Source: Rotaria sp. Silwood1
Lineage: Eukaryota > Rotifera > Eurotatoria > Philodinida > Philodinidae
DNA: 64,000 nt
Assembly: GCA_905250075.1 (NCBI GenBank)
Contig: CAJNOP010000013.1
Span: forward strand, 3,817,312 to 3,881,311
Direction: 5' to 3'
This document shows, one piece after another, positions 18,696 through 31,305 of this stretch; the stretch's first letter is position 1; every line of letters starts with the position of its first letter. Position numbers and translations under genes: made by a program. The notes beneath the pieces are model-generated. The model searched no databases, was not told the DNA's origin, and saw only the letters and a list, made by a program, of their open reading frames with translations.

Positions 18696-18947
18696 TTAAT
18701 AACGCGCGTTAGGCTCTCTTACAACATAAGGATAACCTTGTGGTGTATACATGGGTTGAGCTGTAGGCACATAGACGACTCGTTCACTGAAATAGAGAAG
18801 AAAAAAAAAAGAAAATTTGATGAATATTATACATGCAAGAAAATATATTTACCGTGGTCGACAACAAGGTAAACAGCAGCAGAGTAAATCGAGTGGAATA
18901 CAACAGAGACATATGTCTATTGAATCAGAACATGGGCAAATATCTGG
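18696..18947 (-). CDS. Small Cys-rich protein, 3' part
   Basis: Two minus-strand exons, 18947-18853 and 18786-18696, join in phase (CG|T) and end at TAA. They encode about 61 residues. The first is a Cys cluster starting PDICPCSD and running through CLCC, LLCCCLPCC; the second is Tyr/Pro-rich (VYVPTAQPMYTPQGYPYVV). Cys runs next to a Pro/Tyr/Gln-rich segment recall small membrane-associated CYSTM or PLAC8-like proteins, but I cannot assign a family. The first exon opens after CTTTTAG in phase 0 with no ATG, so at least one upstream exon is missing; I did not find it between 18948 and 20745. It overlaps nothing and lies tail-to-tail with UBL5, whose stop is only 172 bp away. Confidence 0.55.
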
Positions 18948-20745
18948 CTAAAAGAAATAGAAGAGTATTAATTATGCATGATTTTATGATTCATTGCTTG
19001 GCTATGTTTTTACATTTTCTTGTAAGCAGAAATTTTAATAATTCAAAGTGTATCAGCTTTTTTTTATTAATGTAAATTAATAATCTTCACTAATACATTT
19101 CAACAGAAAAATACAAATTCTTTGTTTCTTTTCTCGTGAAAAAAACTCAAATCTGCGCAGTTACACCTACGTACAATGCACATCTTTTGTGCTTATTTGC
19201 GAATGTTACTTGTTGATGTACGAGAAATCGAATGAAATGATGAATAATAATGCCAGCGTTTTATGGTGTCGATTTCCTGTCGCAAACGGTCGTTTTTTTT
19301 TCTGTTCTATACATCAATCTATTTTCATCTTTTCTAGACTGTATATCTTCTCTGCATAGATTGACATTCTATTTATATTTTTGACGTCCTTGATATTTGT
19401 ATAAAGATTTCCTTTATCTCTGTCATAATACGAAGCTTGTATTTATCCTTTTCTTCATTTAGTCTCAGTTGGTTGCAACAAAAAAAAGGAGAAAAATTAT
19501 TATTTTATATTTGTTACAAGATTAACATCTTTTATTTTAATCTACATAATTTTATTTCGCTTTGTTAGTCGTATTTATTGTTAATTTTATAAGGGAATAC
19601 AGTGATAGTAAATGAACATAAATCACTGTTCATAGAAATTGTAGTACAATAATGAAAGAGAGAAAAAAAAATTAGAAAAAAAATATAAAGACAAACAAAC
19701 CAAAAAAGAAAAACAAAACAAAACAAGCAGTTAAGTTAATTATTGTTATTATCAATGTAAAACTTTGAATAGTTTTGTTAAGAAAATTAGGACGGAACAA
19801 CACAAACAAAATTCATTTGACTAGTTGTTGATCAAACATTTGAGACATATTGATTATTTTGATAAAGATATAAATATTATGTAAAGAGATTGAATCGTTC
19901 TAAAACAAAAACAAAACAATGTCAAGATTTATTTATTTGTTTTTTTTTATTCTTCTTGCAAAAAGTCAATACACTTAAAAATATTTCATTTAAATTCTTT
20001 TTTTAAATATTTTATTCATTAATTATAAAAATTTGTTTTGATTATAATATAAAACTTTAATGAAAATGGTAACACAAAATTTTTTATCATTCAATAAAGC
20101 ATCATAATCAAAAATACTTTTATGATTAAGATTAGAAAGTTTGCTTATTCTTATCAGAAAAGTTCTTCTAGTCAATATTCTCTAAAAATCACACAATATT
20201 ATGACATGAATGTTTCGAACAAAACATTAAGTTGATTATTCTATAGGTCTTATTGTATCGGACATGTCAACCATTATTCTTTTTTTTTTTCTATTATATA
20301 AATCATGAAAACTAATTTCCATTAGGCAGTATTTCAAAAGAAATTGATTAGACATAAACAGAAATTTTTTTGCAAATTTTATTTTCTATTATATTCAATG
20401 CAAAATAGAAGAAATCTAGTTTTTTTTTTGTTTTCTATACTGTTTTCTCATCGTTTATTAATAATGAAAAGTTCTTTTTTTTTATTTTGATTTTAGTCAC
20501 GTTTCATCAATATATAATTTTTATTCAGTAATTTTTTTTTTTTATGAAAGTAAATAATTACAATTTTAAATAAGAGAGAAAAATATGTTTTATTATTGTT
20601 ATTTTGAATGCATAACTATTATTTAATTCATCAATCATTTAAATATATGTTTGAATTGAAAGTGGCACTATATATATGAATTAAGTTCATAATGGCAATT
20701 CTCTCTGCCACCGGATGTAAGAGTAGAAAAGCTTAAAAACTAAAT
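18948..20745. other. AT-rich intergenic region
   Basis: No coding segment is supported. It should hold the missing 5' exon or exons of the Cys-rich gene and the 3'UTR of the ACK-like gene. Very AT-rich with many poly-T runs. Confidence 0.5.
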
Positions 20746-21169
20746 TTATTCATCGAAAAAGTTTTTTTTTTGACCTTTCTCTACAGATAGTGATGATTGT
20801 TTTAAAAAAATTTCTGATAGTATTATTACTGTTTGTTTTTTTTTTCTAAGGCAAGATTTTTTTTTTTGTAGTAAAATTCTAAAATTATTAATAAAATCAA
20901 TAATATTTTCATACTTTTTCTTCGATATTTATTTGATGTTAATGATGGTGGTAATTCAATAATATGTTTCATTGTTGCAATTGTTAATTTACTTCCTAAA
21001 CTTGATAAATCTGGTGGTGGTGGTAAAGGTTGTCCTGTTATTGAATGTTGTTGTTTATTTTTATTTATTGATGATGATCTTGAATTTAAACTTATTATTG
21101 AATGATTATCATCATTATCTGTTGATAATGATGAATAATGTGAATGAGAATCAGATTTTTCTTGATTAT

Positions 21170-21200
<31 letters not shown>

Positions 21201-24200
21201 TAATGAATTATATATATTTTTTCCTTGTTCATTGAGTTCATCTAATAGAAAAGGATCAGAATAAAAAAAAAAAGTACAATTAAAATTACAAACTATTTCG
21301 TGAATGTTCTTTAAATTCATTTGATTTATTTATTTTTAATTGAGATAAGAAACAAGTAAGTAAAGGTGAATCTAAAATAATAACAGTGCTTACTCATAAA
21401 AAAAAATAAAAATAAATCACATCTTTCGTTTACCTGTCATGTTAACTGTTGGATATTGATTTATATTCATAGATGATGATTGACACTAAAGAAAAGTAAA
21501 TATTCATGTCATAAAAGATTCTTTATGTCAAGGATATTCATTTGATTATATAGATATTATTCTAGAAAAATGAGATAGTAAGAGTATAATCAAAAAAAAA
21601 AAGAATTCATCAATGATTGAAAAGCATGTAATAAATATTTTCGTTTTTTATATGATATATCATGCTAACTTTGATTAAAAGATTAGAGTTTTTTTCTTTA
21701 TTTGACATAAAGCTTTGTATTTTCTTATTCATTATTAATACATGAAATCTGAATAGTAGCATTGTTATTTTTAATTTTGTTCAACGTATCCTGTTTATTC
21801 TTCAGATTTAAAAGTTTACATAAAAAATTAGAAAAAAAAAAAGCTTCGTTTACTTTAACTTTACCTTGAAAGTTAAAGTGTCATGTAATTATGTTATAGA
21901 CGGATCACAGCGTCCTAAAAAATTACTGCAGGATGTCCTTTTTTTTTTTTTTGGTGAATGGAATCTTGAAGGACGTTGTGATCCATGGCTATATGTCATT
22001 ATATTTGCAATAATTTAATGACTAAATATAGAGCGATAATAGGAAGAAAAAATTTATAAGCTCTGCAATCTTATAGATTATGAAGAATAGTAAATCCATG
22101 ACGCATGACTAACAACTAGAGAAAAGAGCTCAAGTACGTATATATAATTATATAGATAATGAGGAAAACTTTAAGAACTTTCTTTGTAAAAAAGAAAAAA
22201 AAAGTACTGTGTCATAGTAATTGACTTGAATTATTTGTATTTTTATGAAATTATAAAGAAAATATTGAGTCAATAAAAAAATTAGATGTGATTAAGTAAC
22301 TAAAAGAAAATGAATCAATTTTTTATTGAGTTGTATTAATCTTTAAATGAGTTGATATGATATATAAAACTTACATTTATTTTAGGAGATTGTGGTGATG
22401 ATCTATTTGGTAAATTATCATCTGATAAACATGTTGATTCTGTTTCAGAATAAATTTCTGTAAATGCTTGCATAACTTCATCAAGTAAAGATGAACTTTG
22501 TTTATTATTCTTCAAAAAACAAAAAAAGAAAAATATAATTTTTGAAAAAAAAATTTAATAAAATCATACTAATTCTTGTTCAATAGACATGATAGCTGAT
22601 TGTGTAGATATTGGTTTAATCATTAGATTAGTAAGACAAGTCATATCATTACATGTTTGATCTATAAAAAAAAAAGAAGTATATTTTTGATTAGTCTAAT
22701 ATAACAGTAGTTTTATTTACCTGTTACTCCAATATGACATGTATGAATTAAATCAGATTGAGGTGAACTGATCATATCTTTTGAGACTGGTTTGAATTTT
22801 GTTTTTGTTGCATTTCTCTTTATGCCTAAGAAGAAAAAGGCAAAAATCAAAACTGGAGCTATATGAAAACAGATTAAATGAAAATTGGCATACTTTTCAA
22901 AAATTAAGAAAGTCTACTCGAAATAAAATTTTCATTACAATTCACCCATAGTTTTCATTTACTTTCCAAGACGAATCACATGTAAAAGTCACTCTATTGA
23001 AGTACTTAATTTCTTGTTTAAAGTTATAATTAGAAATGTGCGAAAGTTTCTTGGGTTTCAACTCCGGTAACTTCTTTTCCAGTGGTCTCGGCTATAGCCA
23101 TAGTAGATCCAAGTTGATCGCAGTTCCGATAATTTTATCTTTTCGGGTTTTAGTGTCTCGAGTTCCATTTTCGATCATTTTGGTTATTTTTATTTTAGAG
23201 TCCTGAAAAACCTTCAAATATTATAGATCCTGCACTTCTCTAGTTATGATATATGTGTTTTTAAGTATGCACCTTCATTGAATATATTCGTTATCATATA
23301 TATCTTCTATTTTATTTTTTAATATTCTTTATTAAAATGTTCATGAAAGCATTATCAATACTCATAATAGTATATCTAACTTTGATTCTAAGATAAACTT
23401 TTCGTAACTATTATTTTGATTGAAACAATAAGAAAAGATTGTTTTACCTATCTTTCGATGAAATATATAATTCATTGTTGATGATGTGGAATTCGACGGA
23501 GTAGTAATAGTTTGCTTAGCTATAGATATTACATGTAATGGTTCAACATCACTATTATAAACAAAACCGATTTGTCCATCGATGGTGACACACTGAAGAA
23601 AATTATTAATTGATGACGATGTGTCGGGAATGTGAAGACTAGAATAAATATGAAAATATTCAAGTTGTATATTTTTTTTCTTCTTATCAATCATTAACAT
23701 CCCTGTTCAAGGATATAATAACATATTGATTTATAAACTAATCGATGAAAGTAAGTAAAAAAAAAAAATGAATAGAAAATCGCATGATAAAATAAATTGC
23801 CCTGATCTATTTGCTCACTTAAATATATACTAGAAGAAATAAGAGGTATGTTTATGTAACAATGAGTTTCAAACATGAATCCTTATGCACATCATATTTC
23901 TTTCGTTTTTTTTCTTCTTTTTGTTCTTAATAATATATGTTAAGCTGTTGAAATCGGATGTACATACCATCGATCGAGAATTGTTAATGGTCCACGTCTA
24001 CAGGATTCAATTGAAAGAAAACCATCAGGTAAATTTATTGATTTATTATTATTTTCTTTCCATCGTACTTGTTTGAATTCAATCTTAAAGATGAAAAAAT
24101 CATTATTGTATGATGAGTCTCTTTTCTAGATATCGTTTTTTTGTTTTTTTAAATACTTCTCGTAATGTTTTTTCTAATTGAGAAAATGTTGGACGTTCAC

Positions 24201-26435
24201 ATGGTTCATATTTCCAACAATGAAGCATTATTTCATACAATTCGGATGTAGCATAAGATGGCCTTGATAATCGTTGATGATTGGGTGCATTGATAGCATT
24301 GGCAATCTTAATAGAAAACAAAAAAAAAAAAATGGAAAAATTTTCTTGTTGTCTAATAGATTTCCATTGGGATTTACACAGAAAAGAAGAATGTGAAATA
24401 TTCATTATAATGAACATCTATTTTATAAATAATACATACAGAAAAAAAAACTCATCTCAATTTCTAAACATCTTTACATTCGATAATTGTTCTTTTGATA
24501 ACATAATTCAACTAAATCATACTTCATCATTTGTTAGTCCTTGCCATGGTATTTGTCCATAACTAAAACATTCCCACATTGAAACACCAAATGCAAAAAT
24601 ATCTGAAGCTGTTGTAAAACAATGACAATGTATTGCTTCAGGACTCATCCATGCTATTGATATTTTTAATCTATCTTTCCATAATAGATTCCAATTCCAA
24701 CAAGCTAAATCCGAAAGTTTAATCTAAATTTAAAAAAAAAAAAAAAATGATTTCTTTTTTTTAAATGCATATTAAAATTATTTACAAGTGTTTTATTAAA
24801 AACAAGATAATTTCGACAAGATAAATTTTGATGAATTAAAGATTTTTTTTCTAAATAACTCATTGCTGATGTTATTTGTTTTAAATATTCAAGTAAAATT
24901 TCTATTGAATATTCATATTTTGCATTTGTTGATATTAAACATTCATAAAGTGATTTTGCATGTACATATTCACTTATCTAAATTATCTTTGATAAATATG
25001 AAAAATCTTTTTTTTTTTTTATTTTAAATTAACTTACAAACATAATTGAATTATTAGTATCAATAATAATACCAAAAAATTGAACGATATGTGGATGTTT
25101 TACATCTTGAAAATCACATATTTCTTTTGATATATTATCATAATTAAATTCATGATGAAATTTTTTAATAGCAACAGTTAACTAAACATTAAAAAGAAAG
25201 CAAACATATTCAAATAGATAATTTCTTTAAACATTTTATTTACTATTTCATTTTGTTTTGTTCGATAATAACCTTTAAAAACTAATTATATAGAAAAAAA
25301 ACAAGCAAAGTTTTTTTTTTTTTTTTATTTAAATAAATTTTGAAAATTACCTGTACTAAATTTTCCTTCACCGATTTGTCCAATAAATTGTATATTTTCT
25401 TTTGATATCATATTATTTTCTACTATTGAAGAATCATACCATTCACAATTACTATTCAAATCGTTTGTACTTTTTGTTATATTTCTTATTGAACGATGTG
25501 TTAATTTCTAATGATTACATAAAAATTTAAGAGAATATTGTTCTGCTTTATGTCGATTAGGTAAAATGTACAAGTGAACATCTGCTTTCTATTGTATTTT
25601 ACTAATCGAAAAGCAATTCTTCTTTTCTTTTTTTCTTTTACCGAGAATTCTAAATGGTCGTTGCGGTAATAAGACAATACCGGACAAAGAATCAGAAAAA
25701 AAAAATCTCCAATGGCACCAAAATGTAATAACTAGTTAAGACCGGTGATTTTGTATTTACTATTACTATACTTACTCGAGCTAACAACTTTCCAAATGTA
25801 CTTGTCAACAGTGAATTATTGCTTAGCGTCAAATTGGATGCTGACGGGATGTGATGTTTAATTTTTTTAAGTTGAGATTTCGACATGTTTGATGAGAATT
25901 GATCGTAATTGTTCATATACGGTAAATCACCGATACTATATACCTAAAAATTTAGAATTAACAATTAGAAAATAGACTATCTTGTTTGTATTTCAATAGA
26001 TTACTCATGAGGAAAAAGAAAAAGATTACTAATAAAAGCGAGAAGGCAAATGTAAATGTATTATCCCTGCTTAATGATTCAATCAATTCTCATTACATCA
26101 TCGAGTTTGTAACATATAAATGCGTTTGTATGTGCACCAGCTATTCTAAATTTGTTTATATATTATAAGAAAAAGAATATACAAAGAACGAAGATTTGAT
26201 CTTCAAAATTAGCAAGGTTAAATACATATATCAAGCTTTAGCTTGAGCACGAGTAAAAGATTAGGCATTGAAATAAGGAATTCAACAAGAATTCATAAAA
26301 ATTAATGAATATATGAAAAAAAAATATATATATAGTTACCTTTCGAACGATTCGATTATCTTTCTCATTATGATATTTTATCCAACTAGGCATTTTATCG
26401 AAAAGAATATGTGTCATAACTTCTTTGCATTTCAT
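20746..26435 (-). CDS. TNK2-like: ACK/TNK2-like protein with predicted dead kinase domain
   Basis: Eighteen exons join in phase: 26435-26340, 25943-25776, 25731-25642, 25507-25351, 25281-25244, 25181-25038, 24977-24786, 24723-24523, 24306-24157, 24083-23968, 23638-23448, 22825-22721, 22661-22570, 22509-22375, 21485-21434, 21371-21294, 21241-20915, 20828-20746 (804 aa). Order matches ACK: N-terminal region not recognised (1-157), tyrosine-kinase-like domain (about 158-405), SH3-like domain (about 413-500, DGQIGFVYNSDV), CRIB motif ISSPQSDLIHTCHIG (533-547), and a Ser/Pro-rich tail with poly-Ser and QPLPPPPD. The glycine loop (IGEGKFSTVFKG) and VAIK lysine (Lys189) are present, but HRD is HQN (280-282), so the catalytic base is lost, and DFG is DLA (300-302). 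SYGQIPWQGL is ACK-like. It may act as a Cdc42/Rac-binding scaffold. The first exon, third exon and last exon are the least certain parts; FAK-type kinases are the nearest alternative. Confidence 0.85.
21902..21986. repeat. Short inverted repeat in ACK-like gene intron
   Basis: GGATCACAGCGTCC near 21903 is matched by its reverse complement (one mismatch) near 21971-21985, enclosing about 55 bases with a poly-T run. A further small hairpin (ACTTTAACTTT / AAAGTTAAAGT) precedes it. It could be a short MITE or an intronic RNA hairpin. Confidence 0.6.
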
Positions 26436-28797
26436 TTTTTTTTTGTTTGTTCAAATGAAATAAAAGTACTATTAATTCTGATTGATACTGATCGTTTTTC
26501 TTTTTTTCGTTTTTTTTTTGTTCTGTCTTTTCTTTTCCTCCATGCCTTACCTTGAGCTCTTCGATAATCAACGTGTAATACTCATGAAAGTCTATTTACT
26601 TAAGAAATCGACATAGGTGAAAAAGATCATCGTTTCTATTATAATGACCATTAACATCTGTAGGACAAGAAGAATAGCTTACATGTAAACAAGATAGAAA
26701 AGAAATGATATACAGACACATTACTATAGTTCATCTTATGTATGAAGGGAGAAGGACACGAGTTAAAGAAGATCGTTGACCCTTATAATGCTTGCATGCC
26801 AAGAAAGAGAATACATGTATGTATATATATATCTATTCTTATGTATGTGCATCCGTTCATCATGCAACATAGTTAAATTGACTTTAGTGGGTGTTGATTA
26901 TCCTCTACACACCATCATTATTCCTTGAAACGTTCTGTCGTTGTTGCAATGTAGAATACAAAAGAAAGAATAGAGATCATATCACGATGTATTCTAAACT
27001 CAAAAAAGAAATAGACATTCTATTTTTACTTAATCTTAATACAAATTTAAAAGAACTAAACACAAGAAGAAGAAAAAAGAGAAAGAAAGAAAAAGGTCAA
27101 TAGCAACAATTATCATTGTTCAGTAAGTCTTATCGATCAACGGACCGTGTGATGTTGAAGGATTGTACCAACAAATATATAATGTTCAAAGCTATGTATA
27201 CAAGACGAGACGTAAACAACAATATTCTTAGACGTGTGTCTATATTCATAGACATGCTTAAATATATAATCGGAAAAAAACATAACAAACATTGTTAATA
27301 CTTAAACATAAGACAATATGAATCATCTGTTAAAATGTGACAATCGAGAAGGTTACTTATTATAAACATTGTTGTCATTAAAACTCAATAATTAAATATA
27401 CAATATCTCAAGACGATCATTCTGACCGTAGAAAACGGCATTTTAATGTATTCATTTTGGTTGTCATGGCTTAGCCGATTTTTTTCGTTCACAAGCGGTC
27501 ATTGCTTCATCTACTATTTTCACCGTTTTACGAGCTTACGGAAACAGCGATTAAATGACGCCGGTCGTCGCCATTTTCTTGGAGCTCATATGAAGATAAT
27601 AACATTGGACCATTTTTAAGATTCAAATATTGAGAAAAAAAGAGTTATTTGTATTTCATTTTTCTTATAACAAATATCCAACAATTAATGAATACAATTC
27701 ATGATGTAAGTGATCATCGGTAGTAAAATGATTGATTAATGAGAATTCAAATTTAATTATCAACATGCAAGTATATTTTTCTTAATATTTCAGTAAGTGA
27801 TTATTGTACAATTGATTTGATGAGAAGAAGAAAAAACTGATACAGACAGCATATGGTCAATGTACTAAAAGGTTCTCTTTATCAACATCAAACATATATA
27901 ACAATAATTGATAGAAAACATACTTATTGTATTTCTTTAGTCTCTTATGTCTCATCATCAAAAAACATAAGAAAAGGTAATCAAGAACAACATATTGTGT
28001 AAATGATTACAAAATAATACTTTAATAAGAAGAAAAGACATGTAATCATATTTCAATATTGCAATATTATATGAGAATTTCCTCATGTATAATATCTAAT
28101 ATTAATTATGAGTAAATATAGTACTACATATGATCCTGATTATCTTTCATAATAAGTTTATTTTTAGATATTTTTTTTAATTGACAAATCAACTGCAGCT
28201 GCAAAGAAAAAATTTTATTAACAGGAAATTAAAACCGGAAGCATCTGCAGGATTTTTGATTTCATATTTTACTTATGGATGAATGAATTTCTGTTATATG
28301 ATCATTTGTGATCAATAATTTATTTACATATTCGAATGATTAGTCATGAACTTCTGCAAATATTTTATTATGAAATGCTAAAAAATTAGATACAATCTAA
28401 CATTATTAATGTTCTATGTAATCATTTTCATAGATATAATTATCTCAATGGAATCGTTCTATTTTGTATTCATAAAACTTGAGAAAGAAATATCTTTTAG
28501 TAATAAGAAGAAAAGAAATTTACAAACAAACTTTCGTCATTCAATACTAATGTAGTGTATAATTATATTTCAAAATAAAATTCTTGTGTAATAGCACACG
28601 ATAGAAAAGCTTTTTTCTACTGAAGAAAAAAATAATAATATAGTAAACAGTACCGTTCACAGTTTTAACAGAAGAAAATATACGAAAAATAATTGAATGT
28701 CGAAAGGATAAAATCAATGATATCAATTTATTATTGACTAGTAAATTATTCACTTACGAGGTGACTTCTGCAGATACTCACTTCAATGATTTTTCAC
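26436..28797. other. Intergenic region upstream of ACK-like gene
   Basis: No gene recognised. It presumably holds 5'UTR and promoter of the ACK-like gene. The patch 27420-27600 is clearly less AT-rich than its surroundings and contains CGTCGCCATTTT, which resembles a YY1-type GCCATTTT site; this may mark a promoter but the evidence is thin. Confidence 0.4.
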
Positions 28798-29280
28798 CTA
28801 TAGATATTTCATGATGTTCTAATAAAAATTTCGAAAAGAATTTGAGTTTCTATTAAAATATGACTAATCTATCGAATTTTTTTTCGTAGAGATTCCAGAT
28901 TCTCGTAAAACTCGTATTTTCAGATTTTAATCTGAAATTTTGTATTTATAGAGAACTCAACCAGATTAGTTTCCATTAAAAAAATTCACGAGTTGTAAAC
29001 AAAATCTCTTCGAAATATGAGACTATCAAGATATAGGACCTTTTCTATTAATAGTATCTATATCATGTATTTTTTTAAAGTTTCAAAACTTGTGCTTTTT
29101 TTTGTAGAATCTAGTCTAATTGAATTCTTTTTATGTGCGAATTTTAAGATCGAAATTTGAAAATACAAATTTTAAGAAAATCTGAAGCCTCTAGAAAAAA
29201 AACCGGATAATGTAGTCGAATACCAATAAGAAATCTAATTCATTTAGTGGTTTTATTAGAACACTATGTAGTATCTATAG
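28798..29280. repeat. Long imperfect inverted repeat (foldback element)
   Basis: The left end CTATAGATATTTCATGATG and the reverse complement of the right end CTATAGATACTACATAGTG align, and similarity continues inward for about 200 bp per arm (for example TTTTCAGATTTTAATCTGAA against TTTTCAAATTTCGATCTTAA), leaving a short central spacer near 29010-29060. About 166-210 in this window resembles one end and 40080-40130 resembles an internal part. No open frame is inside, so it is probably a non-autonomous, aged foldback/MITE-type element. Confidence 0.65.
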
Positions 29281-30894
29281 ACAGAAGAAAACGTCTGAAG
29301 AGATTTCCTTGTTAGTCGATTTGCTTAATGAAATATTTTGTAGTTATATGAGACTTTCCTTTGTGTTGACGAGTTATTTTTAAGCTCTAGAGAAAAGCAT
29401 TTAAATACTCTCATTCGATGGCAATTCAAACAAAAAATCTTGATTGTTGCTTAGACCCTCAAAACATTTAATTTTACAGAGACTCTATTACAAAGATTAC
29501 ATTCCAGATCTTTCTTATTTAACACAAAATATATACTAGTTTGGTTATTTCAATATAAAAATGTATTGCATGGATCGATGATGCATCCAACTAATGATTT
29601 TCTTAGTGAAATAATTGATAATTATATGTGGAAAAATAAAACACTTGAAAACACAACATTTTGCAGTTTTTCAAATGGTTCTCTCTAACATTCTAACCAA
29701 ATTGAGATGTAACTTTCTTTAGACTAAGTTCGATCAAATCAGAGTGTAGACTTTTTTTCGTTTAAAAAAAATATTATATCGATGAACTTTGACAGATTTT
29801 ATAAAATTTTCATCAATCAAAAACTACTCAAAAATGAAGCTTTTTTCAAAGTCCTCCTAGTATTATGACTTTTGTTTTTCAACAGCTCAATATTTTCCGA
29901 GAAAAAAGAAACTATGTGACAGTTTCAGCGAAAATGACTGAATTTTAACTCAGAGCAGAGAAGAAAGTTCAGGCGATTTTTAACTTAGGATAATTTTTGT
30001 TCGAATCATTGAAATCTATTTGTCTCGAAAGTTTCAAAACTCGACAACGTCAGGGAAGAGGATTACTCTTCACCAACCACTGTCTAAAATAATAAGAAAT
30101 ATTGTCAGTATTAAATTAATGAACTTTTCGTTTTTGATCACTGAAAAGTAAATTATATTCAATTGATAATGTTAAACTCTATTGATTCTGTGCTTATATA
30201 TTACTTCGTATAGATTACAAAGTGCTAGCACTTATTCTTGAAGTATTTTCTATACAACGCACTTTTCTTCGCTTGCGAATATACTAATCTTACTGTGATT
30301 TCTTTCATAAATTGTCTGTTTTCTTTTCGATAAAAATCAATTGCATTATGAGAATATTTATTTTACTACATCCTTAGAAGAGTTACAGATTACTTATTCG
30401 CTGAAAAAGCAAATGAGACATATTGCTGTGATGAATAGAAGAGCATTAGTGGGTATGAGTGTCAGTTCTGATGTGAGAGTGGTTCTCAAATGAATTTCTA
30501 TCCATACCAACGCCGGCACCCACATCTACACTCTTCAATACAACTGATTACTGCTCCTGCGATGAAACTTTTAGATGAAATCCTATTTCAGTATTAATCG
30601 AACAAGCCATGTAAATATCGATCAGCACCTCCTCTCAAAAGCTTCAATTTTCGTTGTCTGCAAACATTGTAGAGAAATAAATTGCTTTACATTCTCTCAA
30701 TGCAAGAAAATAGTCATTAGTTTCGATTGTGCATTATTCTTCGATCACGTCATGGCAAAGACATAAAGTTATTAACTGTCTTCAAATGAATAGCATGTTC
30801 ATCGTCCTAGGATTCTCCGTACCTTTTTCAATTGATCCAAAATACGTTCACGACTACTCATGATCCATGAAATTCAAATGGCTATCATTTTCAG
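29281..30894. other. Repeat-rich intergenic region
   Basis: No gene supported. The sequence around 29300-29340 weakly resembles 29580-29620. The open frame at 30575-30766 has no recognised family. A short segment at 30787-30819 could be a leader exon (MNSMFIVLGFS before GTACCT) for the broken exon that follows. Confidence 0.4.
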
Positions 30895-31305
30895 AATTGG
30901 TACCGTATGGACTCTCCTAATGGTGTGGCCAACCTCGTGACTTATCTGAATTTTCCGAAAGACGTTTGCTTATACGGTACAATGACTATTACTCTCACCG
31001 GTGGATTCAACTATCAGCTTACAACTGGTATTCTAGAAAAACAGTTTCATCTCATCTAGTGTCAGGCATATGATGGACTGGTCAGTCACTCGAGTGAGAT
31101 CACTGCATCAAATGGCTCGTTGCCTTCACAGTGGAAACTTGATGATCTAAATCCAAAAATTGTGCAGGTCCCTATATATCATCTAGTGTCGACCGGTAAC
31201 CTGATCGTCGTTAAACTAGAATGTACACAGATGGAATCCAGCTATCCTAACTACAGAATCGCCATAAGTGATCCCGTCGTCTTCAACAGCACAAACAAAC
31301 CTTGA
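30895..31305 (+). pseudogene. Coding-like exon broken by an in-frame TAG
   Basis: After an acceptor-like ATTTTCAG the frame runs 54 codons from NWYRMDSPNGVANLV, meets TAG at 31057-31059, then continues in the same frame for 81 more codons to TGA at 31303-31305 (…YRIAISDPVVFNSTNKP). Composition is less AT-rich and codon use more regular than in flanking DNA. Alternating hydrophobic and Thr/Ser/Asn residues suggest a secreted beta-sandwich protein. No GT-AG pair of length divisible by three was found that removes the stop. It looks like a recently broken gene or gene copy; a sequencing error at one base could also explain it. No family recognised. Confidence 0.55.

Noticed and set aside
20972..21235. 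Plus-strand 87-codon frame rich in Leu and Met
   Set aside because: Antisense shadow of the Ser/Asn-rich exon of the ACK-like gene.
24103..24156. Read-through end of the kinase exon (stop after RLIIQ)
   Set aside because: A donor at GAA|GTATTT and an in-phase SH3-like exon at 24083-23968 continue the protein, so the stop is intronic.
25692..25775. Read-through of the second exon of the ACK-like gene
   Set aside because: GTAAGT donor at 25775 and a phase-0 exon at 25731-25642 that connects to the kinase exon are a better fit.
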